Positions 33,616 to 45,535 of a DNA stretch of 64,000 bases are shown here, piece after piece. This stretch comes from Cycas panzhihuaensis (taxonomy: Eukaryota > Cycadophyta): the NCBI GenBank assembly GCA_023213395.1, contig CM041465.1, forward strand, positions 67,029,741-67,093,740. The letters are read 5' to 3'. The position numbers were made by a program, and so were the translations under genes. Numbering within the stretch: position 1 is the stretch's first letter; each line of letters opens with the position of its first letter. The notes beneath the pieces are model-generated. The model saw only the letters and a program-made list of their open reading frames with translations, made no database searches and had not been told where the DNA came from.

Positions 33616-35019
33616 CCAATTCCATACATCCCTTGAGCTTCAAGATTTATTATTTCCAAGGGGAAAGTCTATCCTATTCCTTAAGGATAATAGACTTTGG
33701 GTTGACATATTGGTTGGCCCATTCATAAATCTTTGTGTCCCATTTCTAAAGTTTAGTGTTTACCTTAAAAGTAAATCTCTTCAATTCATCTTTAACCTCC
33801 TACTTTATACCATTGATAAATATGATCTTGTTTATAAACTCCTTTAATTTTCAAGAAAATGGGTCATGCACATCTATCTATTTAGTACTATATTTTAATA
33901 ATTATAGGTTCCAAAACCTCCTTAGTGTCCTTAGTATAATTAGTGATAAATTTTGATTGATCCACATTTGAATCTAATATGTCTTTCTATTCAGTGATAA
34001 AAGGTGTAACTACTCTTGATTTTATGGAATCTATATATTTCCTACAAGTACTAAACTTGCTAAGCTCTTGCAGTCTTATTTGAAGGGTCTTGTACCCTAT
34101 ATGATATTTTCTTCAACCTTCTAATTCTCCTCTTTAATATGAAGAATATCTATATAATTTTCTATTAAAATGCATCTTCTAGCATGTTAGGAGAGAGAGA
34201 TATCCCTTTAAGATATAATAACTTTTACTTGCCTATATAATTATTTCATTAGATTTATACTTTAGCTTTTATTAGTTTCCTTTATGAGCTTATTATTGAT
34301 GAGCGAACTTGATTCATTAGAAAGTGTCAATTTTACTCCTCAGTTTTTATGATGTATCATTGATGAGATAATTCCCATGGTATACATAGAGGGGTAACCT
34401 CCTATTCTGGATAGTAGAGAGCCAACATCCGTATGTCCTCATATGATGTTATTTACTTCCTTAAGGAGGACTATGGAGATGTGGGTAGCTGAGTAGCATA
34501 ATTTCCAAGGTAAGATCAGAGAGGTAGAGGGCCAAGGATAAGGGATAGTGGCAGTAGTTGTTATAGCTCCAGTCAAGGTACTACTAATTGTAAGGGCATA
34601 AAAAATCAACCTTTGAGCTTGATTAGACAATGTCTAGAGAGAGATAGACTCATTTCATGGCAGGTATCATTTCCTCATAGAGTAAGTGGTAGACAAGTGA
34701 AGATAAAATCACAAAAAGTTTCCACATCCACTCCACATCAATATATGAGGGATGAGAGGAGCAAGGTAGGGCTATCATAATGCCTTGAGCGTAATGTACG
34801 AGGTAGCACTAGGGTACCCAAGAGGTGGGCTACTTAGGAGGAGAGAGACACATCGTGAGGTGGTCTTTTAGAGTTAGGGGTCTTCGGTAGAGGTAAGATG
34901 GACCTCCAAGGGTTAGAGTGTATGTATTATAGAGCCCATTAGGCAATTATAGACCCTTATAAGGATTCCAAAACTCTTATGATATTCATGTATATAGATC
35001 TATTTGTTGTATCATATAA
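33616..35019. other. Unassigned stretch without recognisable gene
   Basis: Both strands read through with frequent stops. The compositional pattern resembles other decayed retroelement coding DNA in the window, but I could not match a domain. The open frame at 34439-34630 (-) is not convincing. Confidence 0.3.
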
Positions 35020-35090
35020 TTATATATACATGTGTGTGTGTGTGTGTATACATATATATATATATAGATACATATATATATATATACATG

Positions 35091-35138
<48 letters not shown>

Positions 35139-35240
35139 TATATATATATATATGCATACATACATACATACATACATATATATATGTATGTATGTATGTG
35201 TATATATATATATATATATGGATATGGATAGATAGATATG
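35020..35240. repeat. Compound microsatellite (TG, TA, TACA/TATG, GATA)
   Basis: Successive runs of TG, TA, ATAC/ATAT, a long uninterrupted TA block around 35097-35135, TACA repeats (35155-35177), TATG repeats and a GATA/TAGA tail. Open frames across it on both strands are artefacts of the repeat. Confidence 0.95.
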
Positions 35241-35247
35241 GGGATCT

Positions 35248-35566
35248 AATTTATGATCCCTCACTCTTTCATTATGTACTCTTGTGTGGATGCATATGAT
35301 TAGACTATATCATTTTTATGTGGACGTATAATTTTTTTTATGTACTGTTAGGTTGGTATCACTTTTGTATATAATATCATGGTATATGAAACACACAAAA
35401 TATAATCATTAACCTTGTTGGTATGCTTATGGATCAATATAATATAATGGGCAGATGCTAATTTAGACTCATAGAGGAGTCTCATGCCCCATCAGTGATA
35501 ACAGGAGCCTGCCTTAGAGTAGGAGTTACCATCATGGCCACATAGTGGAATCACATCCTATAGGTG
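35248..35566. other. Flank between microsatellite and element C, no gene
   Basis: No coding signal. The last five bases (35562-35566, aggtg) nearly equal gggtg at 49024-49028 and are probably the left target duplication of element C. Confidence 0.5.
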
Positions 35567-35878
35567 TAAAAAAGGTTAATGTATCAAGGTCATTTATATA
35601 GTTTAATTAAGTGACCTTAGGATATATTATTAGCATTAGTCTCTTAGTGAAATACACTTTATGTGCATTTAGATGTAATTTCGAGTTCATGTCATTAGAC
35701 AGGAAAATCCTAGCCCTCATACTCATCCTCAATAATAAAAGATAAAATCTCAAGAAGGGAGTCATTATTCATTCTCACCTCCAAGATTTGCTCTCATATC
35801 TTATTTCATCTATTTCTCATTCTCCATTGCCATTGTGTGCATGCAAGTGATTTATTCACTAGATCCATCCTTCTTTCA
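35567..35878 (+). repeat. 5' LTR of element C
   Basis: 312 bp. Begins TAAAAAAGGTTAATGTATC (TG changed to TA) and ends TCCTTCTTTCA, two bases before the primer site. It matches 48712-49023 and the truncated 45284-45535. Confidence 0.9.
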
Positions 35879-35880
35879 AG

Positions 35881-35892
35881 TGGTATCAGAGC
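35881..35892 (+). other. Primer binding site of C
   Basis: Perfect TGGTATCAGAGC, two bases (AG) after the LTR. Confidence 0.95.
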
Positions 35893-35975
35893 TAGAAGGA
35901 GATCTATTCACTCTATTCCACTTGTATAGGGCCATTTTAACTCTCATTCACCTTAAATGTGAAGTATTAAGAGTG

Positions 35976-36279
35976 AACTAGCCTCATGGGGCTAGGTGGA
36001 TTAGTAAGTTATGGTGATTACTAAGAGTGATACGTAGGCTCAAAACTCATGAGTACAAGTCACTTTATAGAGAAGTAGTCTGATCGGTATCTATTGTTGG
36101 AAAGATAGTAGTCTGACTAAAGTTTGTTAAGTGTGTACTAGTTGTACGATGGGAGTATGAACTCTAAGCATGGCCAATATAAAGGCGATTTGAGAACCTA
36201 GACCCCAAGGCTTCCCCTTCCTTTGGATTATTGTACCAAGGTGTGGTTAGAGATTCTCCTCTAGATATAAAAAAAAAAA
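35976..36279 (+). mobile_element. tRNA-derived SINE in the leader of C
   Basis: A 304-bp insertion flanked by a perfect 14-bp duplication (aagtattaagagtg at 35962-35975 and 36280-36293) and ending in about 12 A. The equivalent leader in D has a single copy of the site and no insertion, which proves the event. The head carries RNA polymerase III promoter elements: an A-box-like tggggctaggtgg (35987-35999) and a B-box-like ggctcaaaactc (36037-36048), about 37 bases apart, as in a tRNA. The body includes accccaaggcttccccttcc. I cannot name its family. Confidence 0.9.
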
Positions 36280-36293
36280 AAGTATTAAGAGTG

Positions 36294-38130
36294 TACTTAT
36301 CATTTTTAAAAATTTGATAGCTTAAAATTATATTATTTTATATGTTTCTATTTTCTCTATATGTGTAGAATTTTAGAGATGAAAAAGATAGATTTTTGTA
36401 GCTGTTTGGTTGCCACAATAGCCATAGAAACATTAAATGTCTCAAATTTTATGAAAATTTTAATGATCTCAATTTTTGATGAAATTTGATGTGTAGGGTT
36501 GCCTTGCTAAGAGGATAATTTTTTCCTTCTAGAGTAGCTTTAGATTCAACTTTTAATAGTGAGTTTTAACTGAAATAAAAGGTCAAAATTTATAAATAAG
36601 TGACTTAAGGCACTTTTCTCAATGAAATCCTTTAAACATGAGCTAAAAATCTGAAAGTGTTTTTGAGGAATATAGTAGATTTATGTACTAGAAGCATTTT
36701 AAAATAAATCTCATCAAATTTCATCTATTAATTAGTGAGATCTTTGTATTTTTCTCATATATGTTGAATTTGCCTACTCAATCCCACAAAAGATATTGTA
36801 AGGGCATTTCAGGTAAAATTTTAGATGATTTTGGAGATTGTGTAGAAGGAAAAGTTGATGTACGTGTCAAGATGAAGCTTTTGATATATTGAAGTTTATA
36901 TTCTAAGGTAGTGGATCTGGCAAGATTATACTTTTGTGTATTTTTTGGGAAAAACATATGCCTTTTTAGAAATTTAACTTCACTACCCTATCAAAAATGA
37001 CATTCTAAACACTTTTTTCTTCTATTATAAATTTAGATTCCATCATGTAGGCCTTCATATTTATAATTTTTAGAAAATTTAGCCATTTATTATTTACAAA
37101 GTTTATGAGAAAAAATAAAATCACAAAGTAGGAAAAAATATCATGCATGTAGGTTTAGAAAAATTAGCATTTTAGTAGCAAGTTGATCTGCTTTTTGGTT
37201 CTTTATATCTTTTGTATTAAAATTTTTAAAAATATGTTTGAAAACATTGAACTAAAATAAGGGAAACCTTGGATCAGAATCAACATCTAGTTCCCTTGCT
37301 AAATCTAGCATGCTTTTTCTATTTACACACATAGCATAAAGCATCACATAAAGCAACAACAACAATAAAGTAAGTACAAAGGGTAAACAAGCACATTTGG
37401 AAACTTTCTATTTTAGTTTTCAGTTCAAGTTATTTAGAAACAATTTATATTATTTCCTAAAAGGAATCTCATCCGTATGACTTATATCACCAGTTCTTAA
37501 CTTGTGCGCAAACTCATCTTATTTGAAATATACCACAATTAGTTGAAGTTTAGGCTTTAAGGGAGGTGTGAGTTTCATACTAGGTTTAGTATTAATTGAA
37601 ATAGTGGTGGAGGGATAGGTTAGCCATACCTATGGCCTCCAATTAGGGATAATTCTGATAACTACCTAGGTAAACTAAAAATCTTAATGTAAGACTAAAA
37701 TTAACCTTGTCCAATATCTGTCATAGCCATGGGATATACACGTAATGTTTAGCTCTTTGGAGGAGGTATATAATTACTCATTAGTGAACTAGGTAAGGAC
37801 TAGGAGTACTTGGGCTCTGTTATAACTTAGATTTCAACACCAAGTGTAGGTGCAGGTATCGCAAGTGAAGGCCCTAATTATATACTAGAAGCCTTAGGCA
37901 TCAAAACCTCATCTACATTTGGACATGAGTTATAGGTTAGTGGTGTGACACATCACCACTCTTTGCTAGCTCTATATTAAGCCTCATTCTTGTGTTATTG
38001 CTTATACATATTTTTCATAATTATTAAAAAAATACTTTATCATTGTTTGTTTCTTATTATATCATTTATTTTTGTATCCTAGTTACATCAAGTATATTAG
38101 CCACATGTATCAATAACATATACTTCTATC
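36294..38130 (+). other. Leader of element C (continued)
   Basis: Non-coding. Homologous along its length to D (45840-47690, -) and in part (37610-37910) to F. No protein is evident. Confidence 0.75.
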
Positions 38131-38139
38131 ATCTATTCA

Positions 38140-39200
38140 ACTTCATCATCATCATCACGTCATCTCAATTTAAGAAGAATATTAACTACATATTGAAAGG
38201 TAAAGCAAATTGGGATTTGTGGTATACCAGTGTTAAAAATGTTGCAAAGTATGAAAACCTTTAGAGAGCCCACTTACAACCTACACTCATCATACCTACA
38301 ATAGTTACAACACCTACTTCTAGTGGATCCACTCCAATAGCTCCTACAAATGTTGCAGTCAAACTACAATGGGATATAGATGATGAAATGATTCATATAG
38401 GAATTCTATTGGTTACTAATCACTCCTTACATAACTAGATTAACAAAGATAAATATGATATAGCCTAGAAGGTCCTTGAAGTTTTTAAGAAGAACTTTGA
38501 TACCAAGTCATATTTCAAATTTATTAATCTTATTCTGAAAATGAACAAATTAAAAATGCATAAAGGATGAGTTTATGAGACAAAAAATCTCCTTCAACCA
38601 ACAAAACAGGTAATTAATAAAGACTTTAAGACCCAATGCATTATTTAGGTATTCTTGATCCAATCATATCTACATGTCCCTACTTATAAAAACTTGCTCA
38701 TATGTCTTCAATCTAGTGGAATATTAAAGACACTAAACTTTGAAGCGTTTACTGAGAAGTTTATAGAATTTGACAAGACTTTTGATACCAACTTTATAAC
38801 TTTTGACTCTCTTCTAGATGCAGCCTTTGAGATGGAAGAATAAGCTTGCTACAAAAAAAATCAAGGTCCCTCTCGTGGCAGAGGAAATAACCAAGCAAGA
38901 GGAATATGACGAAATATAGGAAATATTATACAAGGTCAACCAAACCCTCAATTATAGCTTTGACAGTCTTAAGGCCAAGGGCCACCTCAACAAAAAGTAA
39001 GATAGTCAGACCAAACTAGTACCTCTTTAAGGACTAGTAATCAAACCATTATGTGTAATCGGTATAATTATAAAGGACACTCTGTAAAAGACTATAAAAC
39101 CACCACTTATAAGTTGGCCAAGTTCTAACTAAAACATAGAGCTCACAATATTGAAAACACTTGTGAAGAATTCTTTAGTGGTGTAGGATTTGTAGAAGCA
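38140..39200 (+). pseudogene. gag: gag of element C
   Basis: Starts at an ACG that replaces the ATG seen in D, then SSQFKKNINYILKGKANWDLW, NVAKYENL-stop-RAHLQP. Later blocks: LQWDIDDEMIHIGILLVTNH, MIQSYLHVPTYKNLLICLQS, KFIEFDKTFDTNFITFDSL, a basic SRGRGNNQARG tail and a decayed knuckle region near 39045-39110. About ten stops. Confidence 0.8.
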
Positions 39201-39930
39201 TAATTTCAAATAATTGAGGGATCTTTAGCATCAAATGCCATTGACCAACCACAGAGATACTTTGAAGCTTGATGTGGATATATCACTTTTAAATTCCCTT
39301 TACTAATGCCAAGTCCTATTGGAATTGTAAATAGTATGGTTTTAATCAATGGACAATAGATCATGGACACAAAAGTAACTCAACATATAACATGCAATCG
39401 TAGTTTGTATTAAACATTTGACTCAAATGTTCAAAAAGTTATTCACATGGCTAATAAATCATAACAACCTATTAAAGGAATTGGTAACATTCACTTGAAA
39501 CTCCCAGGCTTAAGAGATTTTATACTACTTGATGTATTATATATACTCAATCTCAAATAAAACCTTCTCTCCTTACCTAGATTTATCTCTCATGGATTTA
39601 ATTTAAGTATAACCATAAATAACTAGACTCTCCAAGTTATTCACCCTTCAACTAATCGAGTGGTGTTGATTGTACATCTCATTAGTAAACTCTTTCGACT
39701 AAATGATTATCCATCTTCTAAAGTCCATTGTACCCAAAGCCCTTATACTGATGAAGAATTTACATTTAACACCATCCTGACATGCCTAACATTGTCAGCA
39801 GAAGCTCTTTAGTATATTTGAATAGGCCATGTTCACATCGATAAACTTAGAGATCTTTATAACACTCTTTCATGTCTTCTAAAGTTCTCCTCTGAGCCCT
39901 TTAAATATGAAGCTCATATCATTGTCATAT
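39201..39930 (+). pseudogene. Protease region of element C
   Basis: The site reads WTIDHGHKSN in one frame and IMDTKVTQHITCN in the other near 39350-39400; compared with SWIMDNGAT in F, the Gly is lost. Downstream, LKLPGLRDFILLDVLYIL is the conserved linker. Frameshifted. Confidence 0.7.
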
Positions 39931-40870
39931 CTCATTGACAACCCTTTCCCAAAAGTTAGTGGAAATTGAGCCCCATTACAATTGGTACACTTTAATTTGT
40001 ATAGACCAATACACATTCCTTCATTGAAGGGTAAGTTATATTATATCTCTTTCATTGATAATTTCATTAGAAAAGTATATGTAGCTTTTCTACACAAGAA
40101 AGATGAAGCCTTCCATGTATTCAAAGAATGTAAAGCTTACACTAAAAAAGAGTTAAGTTATCAACTCAAATGTCTTTAAACTAATAGTAGTGGTAAATAT
40201 ACCTCACATGAGTCTGAAAGCTACCTCAAAGATAATGGTATCAAATATGAAATAATAATATAAGGTACCCCACAATAAAATAGAGTTACTAAGCGTATAA
40301 ATAAAATGATCATGAACATGGTTTGAGCTATGTTGATATATAAAAATACACCTATCTACCTATGGACCGAAGCTATATAGATAGTTATTTATTATATCAA
40401 TGTTGTTAGCCCATCTAATGAAGGAAAATCACCTAGTGACAAGTGGTATCAGAGCCTAGGTTCAATGCTCAAACCACGTGCATATACTAGACAAAATCTC
40501 TTTCCCCGTTGAGTCCCCATGTACCCCCATTCATGTGGAAAAGTGGTCAGGACAAGCCTTTATTATTCACTGCTTCAAAATTTTTGTCTCTACATGCAGT
40601 GTCCACATTCTGGATGTAGATCAAAGTAAACTCTATTCAAGGGCAGTTAAGGGCATCTTTGTTAGATACATTGTGGACAAGAAAATGTATAAGGTCTTTA
40701 TACATTTACAATAAAAAATCACCATTACTAGAGATGCCATTTTTGTGGAGATAGAGGATCAATTGCTTAGACTAGAGTCTAAAATACCCTCACACCACTA
40801 TAATGATATTATCAAGTATGATGTTTAGATTCCAAAATTTAGGGAGAGGGATAGATATAAATTACTCCAA
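39931..40870 (+). pseudogene. Integrase of element C, interrupted
   Basis: LHRPIHIPSLKGKLYYISFIDNFIRKVYVAFLHKKDEAFHVF near 39982-40120 is the core after the first Asp (here the preceding Asp is lost). C-terminal blocks: FKIFVSTCSVHILDVDQSKL, AVKGIFVRYIVDKKMYKVFI (40478-40714). A 100-bp insertion at 40444-40543 interrupts the sequence. Confidence 0.75.
40444..40543 (+). mobile_element. 100-bp insertion carrying a tRNA-Met primer-site sequence
   Basis: Compared with C2 (about 42538-42560) and F, element C has exactly 100 extra bases flanked by aagtgg (40441-40446 and 40541-40546). The inserted DNA begins with a perfect TGGTATCAGAGC followed by CTAGGTTCAATGCTC, as if it were a primer site and leader start of some LTR element. 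Its origin is unknown. Confidence 0.75.
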
Positions 40871-41079
40871 ATATTGGAACCTAATAATAGAGCCTTAGAG
40901 GATATAAGTTATGACTCTAAATTAATTAGTGCATATTTATTACCATCCTTTAAAGATAGTAGAGTTGACAAAAGTAAATCCATTATAGAAGAATCATCCT
41001 CTCCACCTTTAGTCAATAAAGGAAAAATAGTGTTAGAAGGACCATCATTCTCATGCACATCAATATCATCCTTGTAAAA

Positions 41080-42110
41080 TGATCATTGTAATGGAGAAGA
41101 TGAGAACTAAGAAGTTGAGGAATGAGGATCTCATTCCCAACTCAAGGATTTCGTGAAGCCTGCCAGCTTATTAAAGACATATGACTAGGTGAGGTGTGCA
41201 AAACTAGTACTTAAAGTACCTATAGAGCAAAGATGTAGGAATTATTATATACTAATCTTGAACTAGTAGAACTATATCTTACTCTTAGTAAAGAGCCCCT
41301 CCCATACCAAGAAGCTATAAAATATATAGTCTCGAGAAATGCAATGAACAAAGAATACCAATCTCTCATAAAAAATAGTATATGGGAGCTTGTTGATTTA
41401 TAGCTTGGTAGAAATGTAGTTAAAAATAAATGGATGTTAAAAAATAAAGATAGATTAGATGACACATTTGAAAAATATAAGGTGAGGTTGGTAGCTAAAG
41501 GATTCATACAAAGGAAAGGCATCAACTATACTGAAGTCTGTGCACCTACAACCAAGTGGCCTACAATTATAACTCTTGTGGCCTTGGCTACTTAACAGGG
41601 TTAGAAAATCCACTAGCTCAATATTAAGACCTTATTTCTTAATGGAGATCTTGAAGAAGAAATTTACATGGCTCAACCAAAAGGATATGAGATCAAAGGT
41701 TAAGAGCATAAAGTTTGCAAGATCAGAAAGTCATTATGCAGCCTTAAACAAGCCCTTCATATTTGGTTTACCAAGTTGTCTAAAAGAATGAGGCAACTTG
41801 GATACGAGGTTTGTGACTACTAAAATATTAATACAATATTATTTATCAATTACCAAAAGGGAAAAGTCACTTATCTTATAATCTTTATGGATGACATACT
41901 AGTAATAGGTAATAGTGAATATGTAATAAGATAGCTAAAAAAGGACCTTGCCAAAACGTTTGAATTATTTAACCTTGATTTGTTGAAATATTACATGGAA
42001 ATTAAAGTAACATAAAAGAACATAAATTTTTTCTTCTCCTAAGAAAAATACATCAACAATCTTATAACCAAGTTTCAGTTAAAAGATGTTTGACCAGTGG
42101 CTTTACCTAT
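41080..42110 (+). pseudogene. Reverse transcriptase of element C
   Basis: KDRLDDTFEKYKVRLVAKGF, VCAPTTKWPTIITLVALAT, LFLNGDLEEEIYMAQPKGYE and LIIFMDDILVIGN: the YVDD block reads FMDD (near 41884-41897), with both Asp kept. Many stops. Confidence 0.85.
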
Positions 42111-42412
42111 GGTTCCTAATACTAAACTCTCAGCTAATGGTGATATTAGGGAGGTAGATACAATATTCTATAGGAAACTTGTAGGTAGTCTTATTTACAC
42201 TACTAATACAAGGTTAGATATTACACATTCTATCAGTATTCTTATATAATTCATGATAAATCCTAAGCAAAATCACTGACAGACTTCAGTTTGAGTGTTA
42301 AAATACCTAAAGACAACTAGCAAATTTGGTCTGTTATAAGAACCTAATAATGATTTAAGCTTTCTATATATATAAATTTAGACTTTGTAGAAGATAAAGA
42401 TATAGGAAGATC
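42111..42412 (+). pseudogene. RNase H of element C, first half
   Basis: GSLIYTTNTRLDITHSISIL, LKYLKTTSKFGLL.EPN. Ends at the insertion point inside the DKD-GRS block; the other half resumes at 47843. Confidence 0.8.
42408..42412 (+). repeat. Target-site duplication of the chimeric insertion, left copy
   Basis: agatc, repeated at 47838-47842 (the direct identity in fact runs aagatct). Confidence 0.8.
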
Positions 42413-42450
42413 TGAAAGAGGATATAGGGATCCTATTCCTATTAGGTTCT

Positions 42451-42483
42451 GACTTTGTAGAAGATAAAGATATAGGATGATCT
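42451..42483 (+). repeat. 33-bp copy of the left flank inside the insertion
   Basis: Equals 42381-42413 except one base (gactttgtagaag... to gatct). The 37 bases between the copies include attaggttct, the reverse complement of agaacctaat at 42339-42348, so the filler was copied locally. Confidence 0.85.
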
Positions 42484-44794
42484 AGACAGCCATTTATTGT
42501 ATTAATGCTATTAGCCCATCAAAGGAAGTACAATCACCTAATGAAAAGTAGTCAGGACAAGCCCCCATTGTTCACTACTTTAGAATTTTTGGCTTTATAT
42601 GCTATGCCCATATTTTGGATATAAATAAAAATAAACTCCAGCCAAGGGCACTTAAAGGCATCTTTGTTGGATACCCTATGGATAAGAAGGGGTATAAGGT
42701 CTTCATACCTTCACAACGAAAAATCATCATTACTAGAGATGTCATTTTTGCAGAGACAGAGGATCAGTTACTTAAATTAGACTCCATAGTACCCTCACGC
42801 CGCTACAATAATGTTATCAAGTATGATATTTAGATTCTAAAATTTGGGGGGGGGGGCAGACATAAATTACTCCAAATGCTGGAAGTTGACAATAAAGCCT
42901 TGGAGGATACAAGTTGTGACTCTGAACAAATGAGTGCACATCTAGCACCACCTTTTAAAGATAACAGAGTTGACAAAGGCAAAGCCATTATAGAAGAACC
43001 ATCCTCTCCACCTTTAGTTGATAAAGGCAAAACAATGGTAGAAGGACCATCTTCCTCAGGAACATCCTCCTTACAAAATAATTATTTTAATGAATATGAT
43101 AAGAACCAAGAAGTTGGGGAAATGAGGACATCATTCCCAACTCAAGGATCTCAAGAAGCTCGTCAGCTTAATAAGGACATACGACCAGATGAGATGGGCA
43201 AAACTAGCACTCAAAGTGCCTATAGAGCAAGGATGCAGGAATCATTATATACTAATCTTGAACCAGTAGAATTGCACCTTACTCTTAATGAAGAGCCCTT
43301 AACGTACCAAGAAGTTATAAAACATGCAGCTTGGAGAAATGCCATGAACGAAGAGTACCAATCTCTTATCAAGAATGGTACATGGGAGCTTGTTGATCTA
43401 CCTCTTGGTAGAAAGGTAGTTCAAAATAAATGGGTGTTCAAAAACAAATATAGACCAGACAACACCCTTAAAAAACATAAGGCAAGGTTGGTACCTGAAG
43501 GATTTACATAAAGGAAAGGCATCGACTACACTTAAGTCTTTGCACCTATAACCAAGTGGCCTATAATTAGAACTCTTATGGCCTTGGCTGCTTAACAGGG
43601 TTAGAAAATCCACCAACTCGATATTAAGACCGTGTTTCTCAATGGAGATCTTGAAGAAGAAATTTTCATGGCTCAGCCAGAAGGATATGAGATCAAAGGT
43701 CAAGAGCATAAGGTTTGCAGGCTCAGAAAGTCCTTGTATGGCCTTAAACAAGCCCCTCACGCTTGGTTTGCCAAGTTGTCTAAAAGGATGAGGCAACTTG
43801 GATACTAGGTTGTGACTATCAAGATATTGATGCAACATTATTCATCAAGCACCATAAAGATAAAGTCACTTATCTTATAATATTTGTGGATGACAAGCTA
43901 GTAATGGGTAATAGTGAACAGGCAATAAGCCAGCTGAACAAAGACCTTGGCAAAATGTTCGAATTATCTGACCTCGGTTTGATGAAATATTACTTGGGAA
44001 TTGAAGTAACACAAAAGAATGGAAAATTTTTCCTCTCCCAAGAAAAATACATCAACGATCTTCTAACCAAGTTTCAGTTAGAAGATGCTTGACCAATGAT
44101 GTTACCTATGGATCCTAATATCAAATTCTCAACTGAAGGTGATACTAGGGAGGTAGACGCAACACTCTACAAGAAACTTATAAGTAGTCTTATCTACACT
44201 ACCAATACAAGGCCATATATTATACACTCTGTCGGTATTCTTGCTCATTACATGACAAATCCTAAGCAGAATCATTAGCAGGTAGCAGTGCAAGTGTTGA
44301 GATACCTTAAGACGACCAGCAAATATGGCCTGTTGTATGAACCTAATTCAGACTTCAAGCTTTCTACATATACAAACTCAGACTTTGCAACAGATAAAGA
44401 TACAGGAAGATCTACGTCTGGGTATGTAATGTTTCTTGGAACAACACCAATATCATGGAGATCCATACGGCAGAAGATAGTTACAGATTCAACTATCGAA
44501 GTTGAATACATTGCTGCTTCTGAGACCAGTAAAGAGGTGATATGGCTGAGAAAATTATTGGAAATATTGAATATCACCCAAACAAGTCTTATGAGTCTTC
44601 ATGTAGATAATCAATCAGCAATATGCATGGCAAAAAATCCTATATTTCATGATCGTACCAAATACATAAGTATGAAAGTCCACAGGATTAGGGAACTTGT
44701 TCATGAAGGCACAATTCAATTAGATTACTGCCCCATAGTAGATCAAGTGGCTGATATCTTCACCAAATCACTACAAAGGGTGAAGTTTGAATAG
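42484..44794 (+). pseudogene. pol of copy C2 (integrase C-terminus, reverse transcriptase, RNase H)
   Basis: The best preserved pol of this lineage. Integrase end: KGIFVGYPMDKKGYKVFIPS (42615-42833). Open 42876-43511: a linker with two copies of a DKGK..EEPSS-like unit, then LTYQEVIKHAAWRNAMNEEY, NGTWELVDLPLGRK and NKWVFKNKYRPDNTLKKHKA of reverse transcriptase. 43886-44092 follows a catalytic block IIFVDDKLVMG (Asp-Asp intact), DLGLMKYYLGIEV. 44288-44794 is a 168-codon RNase H: LRYLKTTSKYGLLYEPN, DFATDKDTGRSTSGYVMFLG, VEYIAASETSKEVIWL, VDNQSAICMAKNP, VDQVADIFTKSLQR. The AEAEY block reads IEVEY. A few stops/frameshifts remain (43509, 43807, 44093). Confidence 0.88.
42846..42856 (+). repeat. 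Poly-G run
   Basis: About 11 G at the same place where F has seven (21884) and C has an interrupted version (40842-40850); it lies between integrase and reverse transcriptase coding parts. Confidence 0.8.
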
Positions 44795-44865
44795 TTCCAA
44801 AGGCAGCTCGGCCTTAGGGCCTCCATCTTCGATTGATCAAAGAAGATGGCAATAGGATCACCATA

Positions 44866-44968
44866 CTCTATTCTCTTCGTGAAAACCCCTTGTGGGCGCG
44901 GAAGAATAAGAGTAAGTCTCTGCTCTATCCTCTTTGTGAAAATGCCATGTGGGTATGAAAGGATAAGG
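44866..44968 (+). repeat. Paired 47-bp repeat in the 3' untranslated part of C2
   Basis: Units 44866-44912 and 44922-44968, homologous to the pair in F and E. Confidence 0.7.
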
Positions 44969-45269
44969 GTTGTACTTGTTTTGGAAAATCAGAACCTATG
45001 AAAACCCAAAAGGGCATAGTGGATAACCAAACAGTATTTGGAGACTTAGCAGATTAAGCTGCACATTTAAGCTACTTGGCTATCAGGCTACATCAAAGAG
45101 CCACCTTAGCCATTTTGATTTATAAAAGGGGCTATAGATCTTAGAAAGTTCATGGGTTTTTATTCCCCATGAGGGTTTTCCCACAAAAGTGTCATTTAGA
45201 ATTTCATTGTAATAATGAGACTCAAATGAAGACCTTATAGAATAGATTTTCTGAAAATGACCTTCCACC

Positions 45270-45283
45270 ATTAAGGGGGGAAT
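45270..45283 (+). other. Polypurine tract of C2
   Basis: ATTAAGGGGGGAAT directly before the LTR. Confidence 0.8.
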
Positions 45284-45535
45284 TGAAAGAGGTTAATATA
45301 TTAAGGTCATTTACGTAGATTAATTATGTGACCTTAGGATATATTATTAGCAGTAGTCTCTTAATAAAATATATTTTATGTGCATTTAGATGTAATTTCG
45401 AGTTCATATCATTAGGCAAAAAAATCCTAACCCTAATGCTCACCCTCAATAATAAAAGGAGAAATCTCAAGGAGGGAGTAATTATTCATTCTCACCTCCA
45501 AGCTTGCTCTCATATCTTGTTTCATCTTCTTTTTC
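45284..45535 (+). repeat. 3' LTR of C2, truncated
   Basis: Begins TGAAAGAGGTTAATATATT and follows the C-family LTR for 252 bases to ttcatcttctttttc, where it changes abruptly into inverted gag of D. Confidence 0.9.

Noticed and set aside
34986-35264. Open frames on both strands rich in Tyr/Ile/His/Thr
   Set aside because: They are translations of the TA/TACA/TATG microsatellite, not genes.
43398-43838. 146-codon minus-strand open frame
   Set aside because: It is the antisense shadow of the C2 reverse transcriptase coding sequence.
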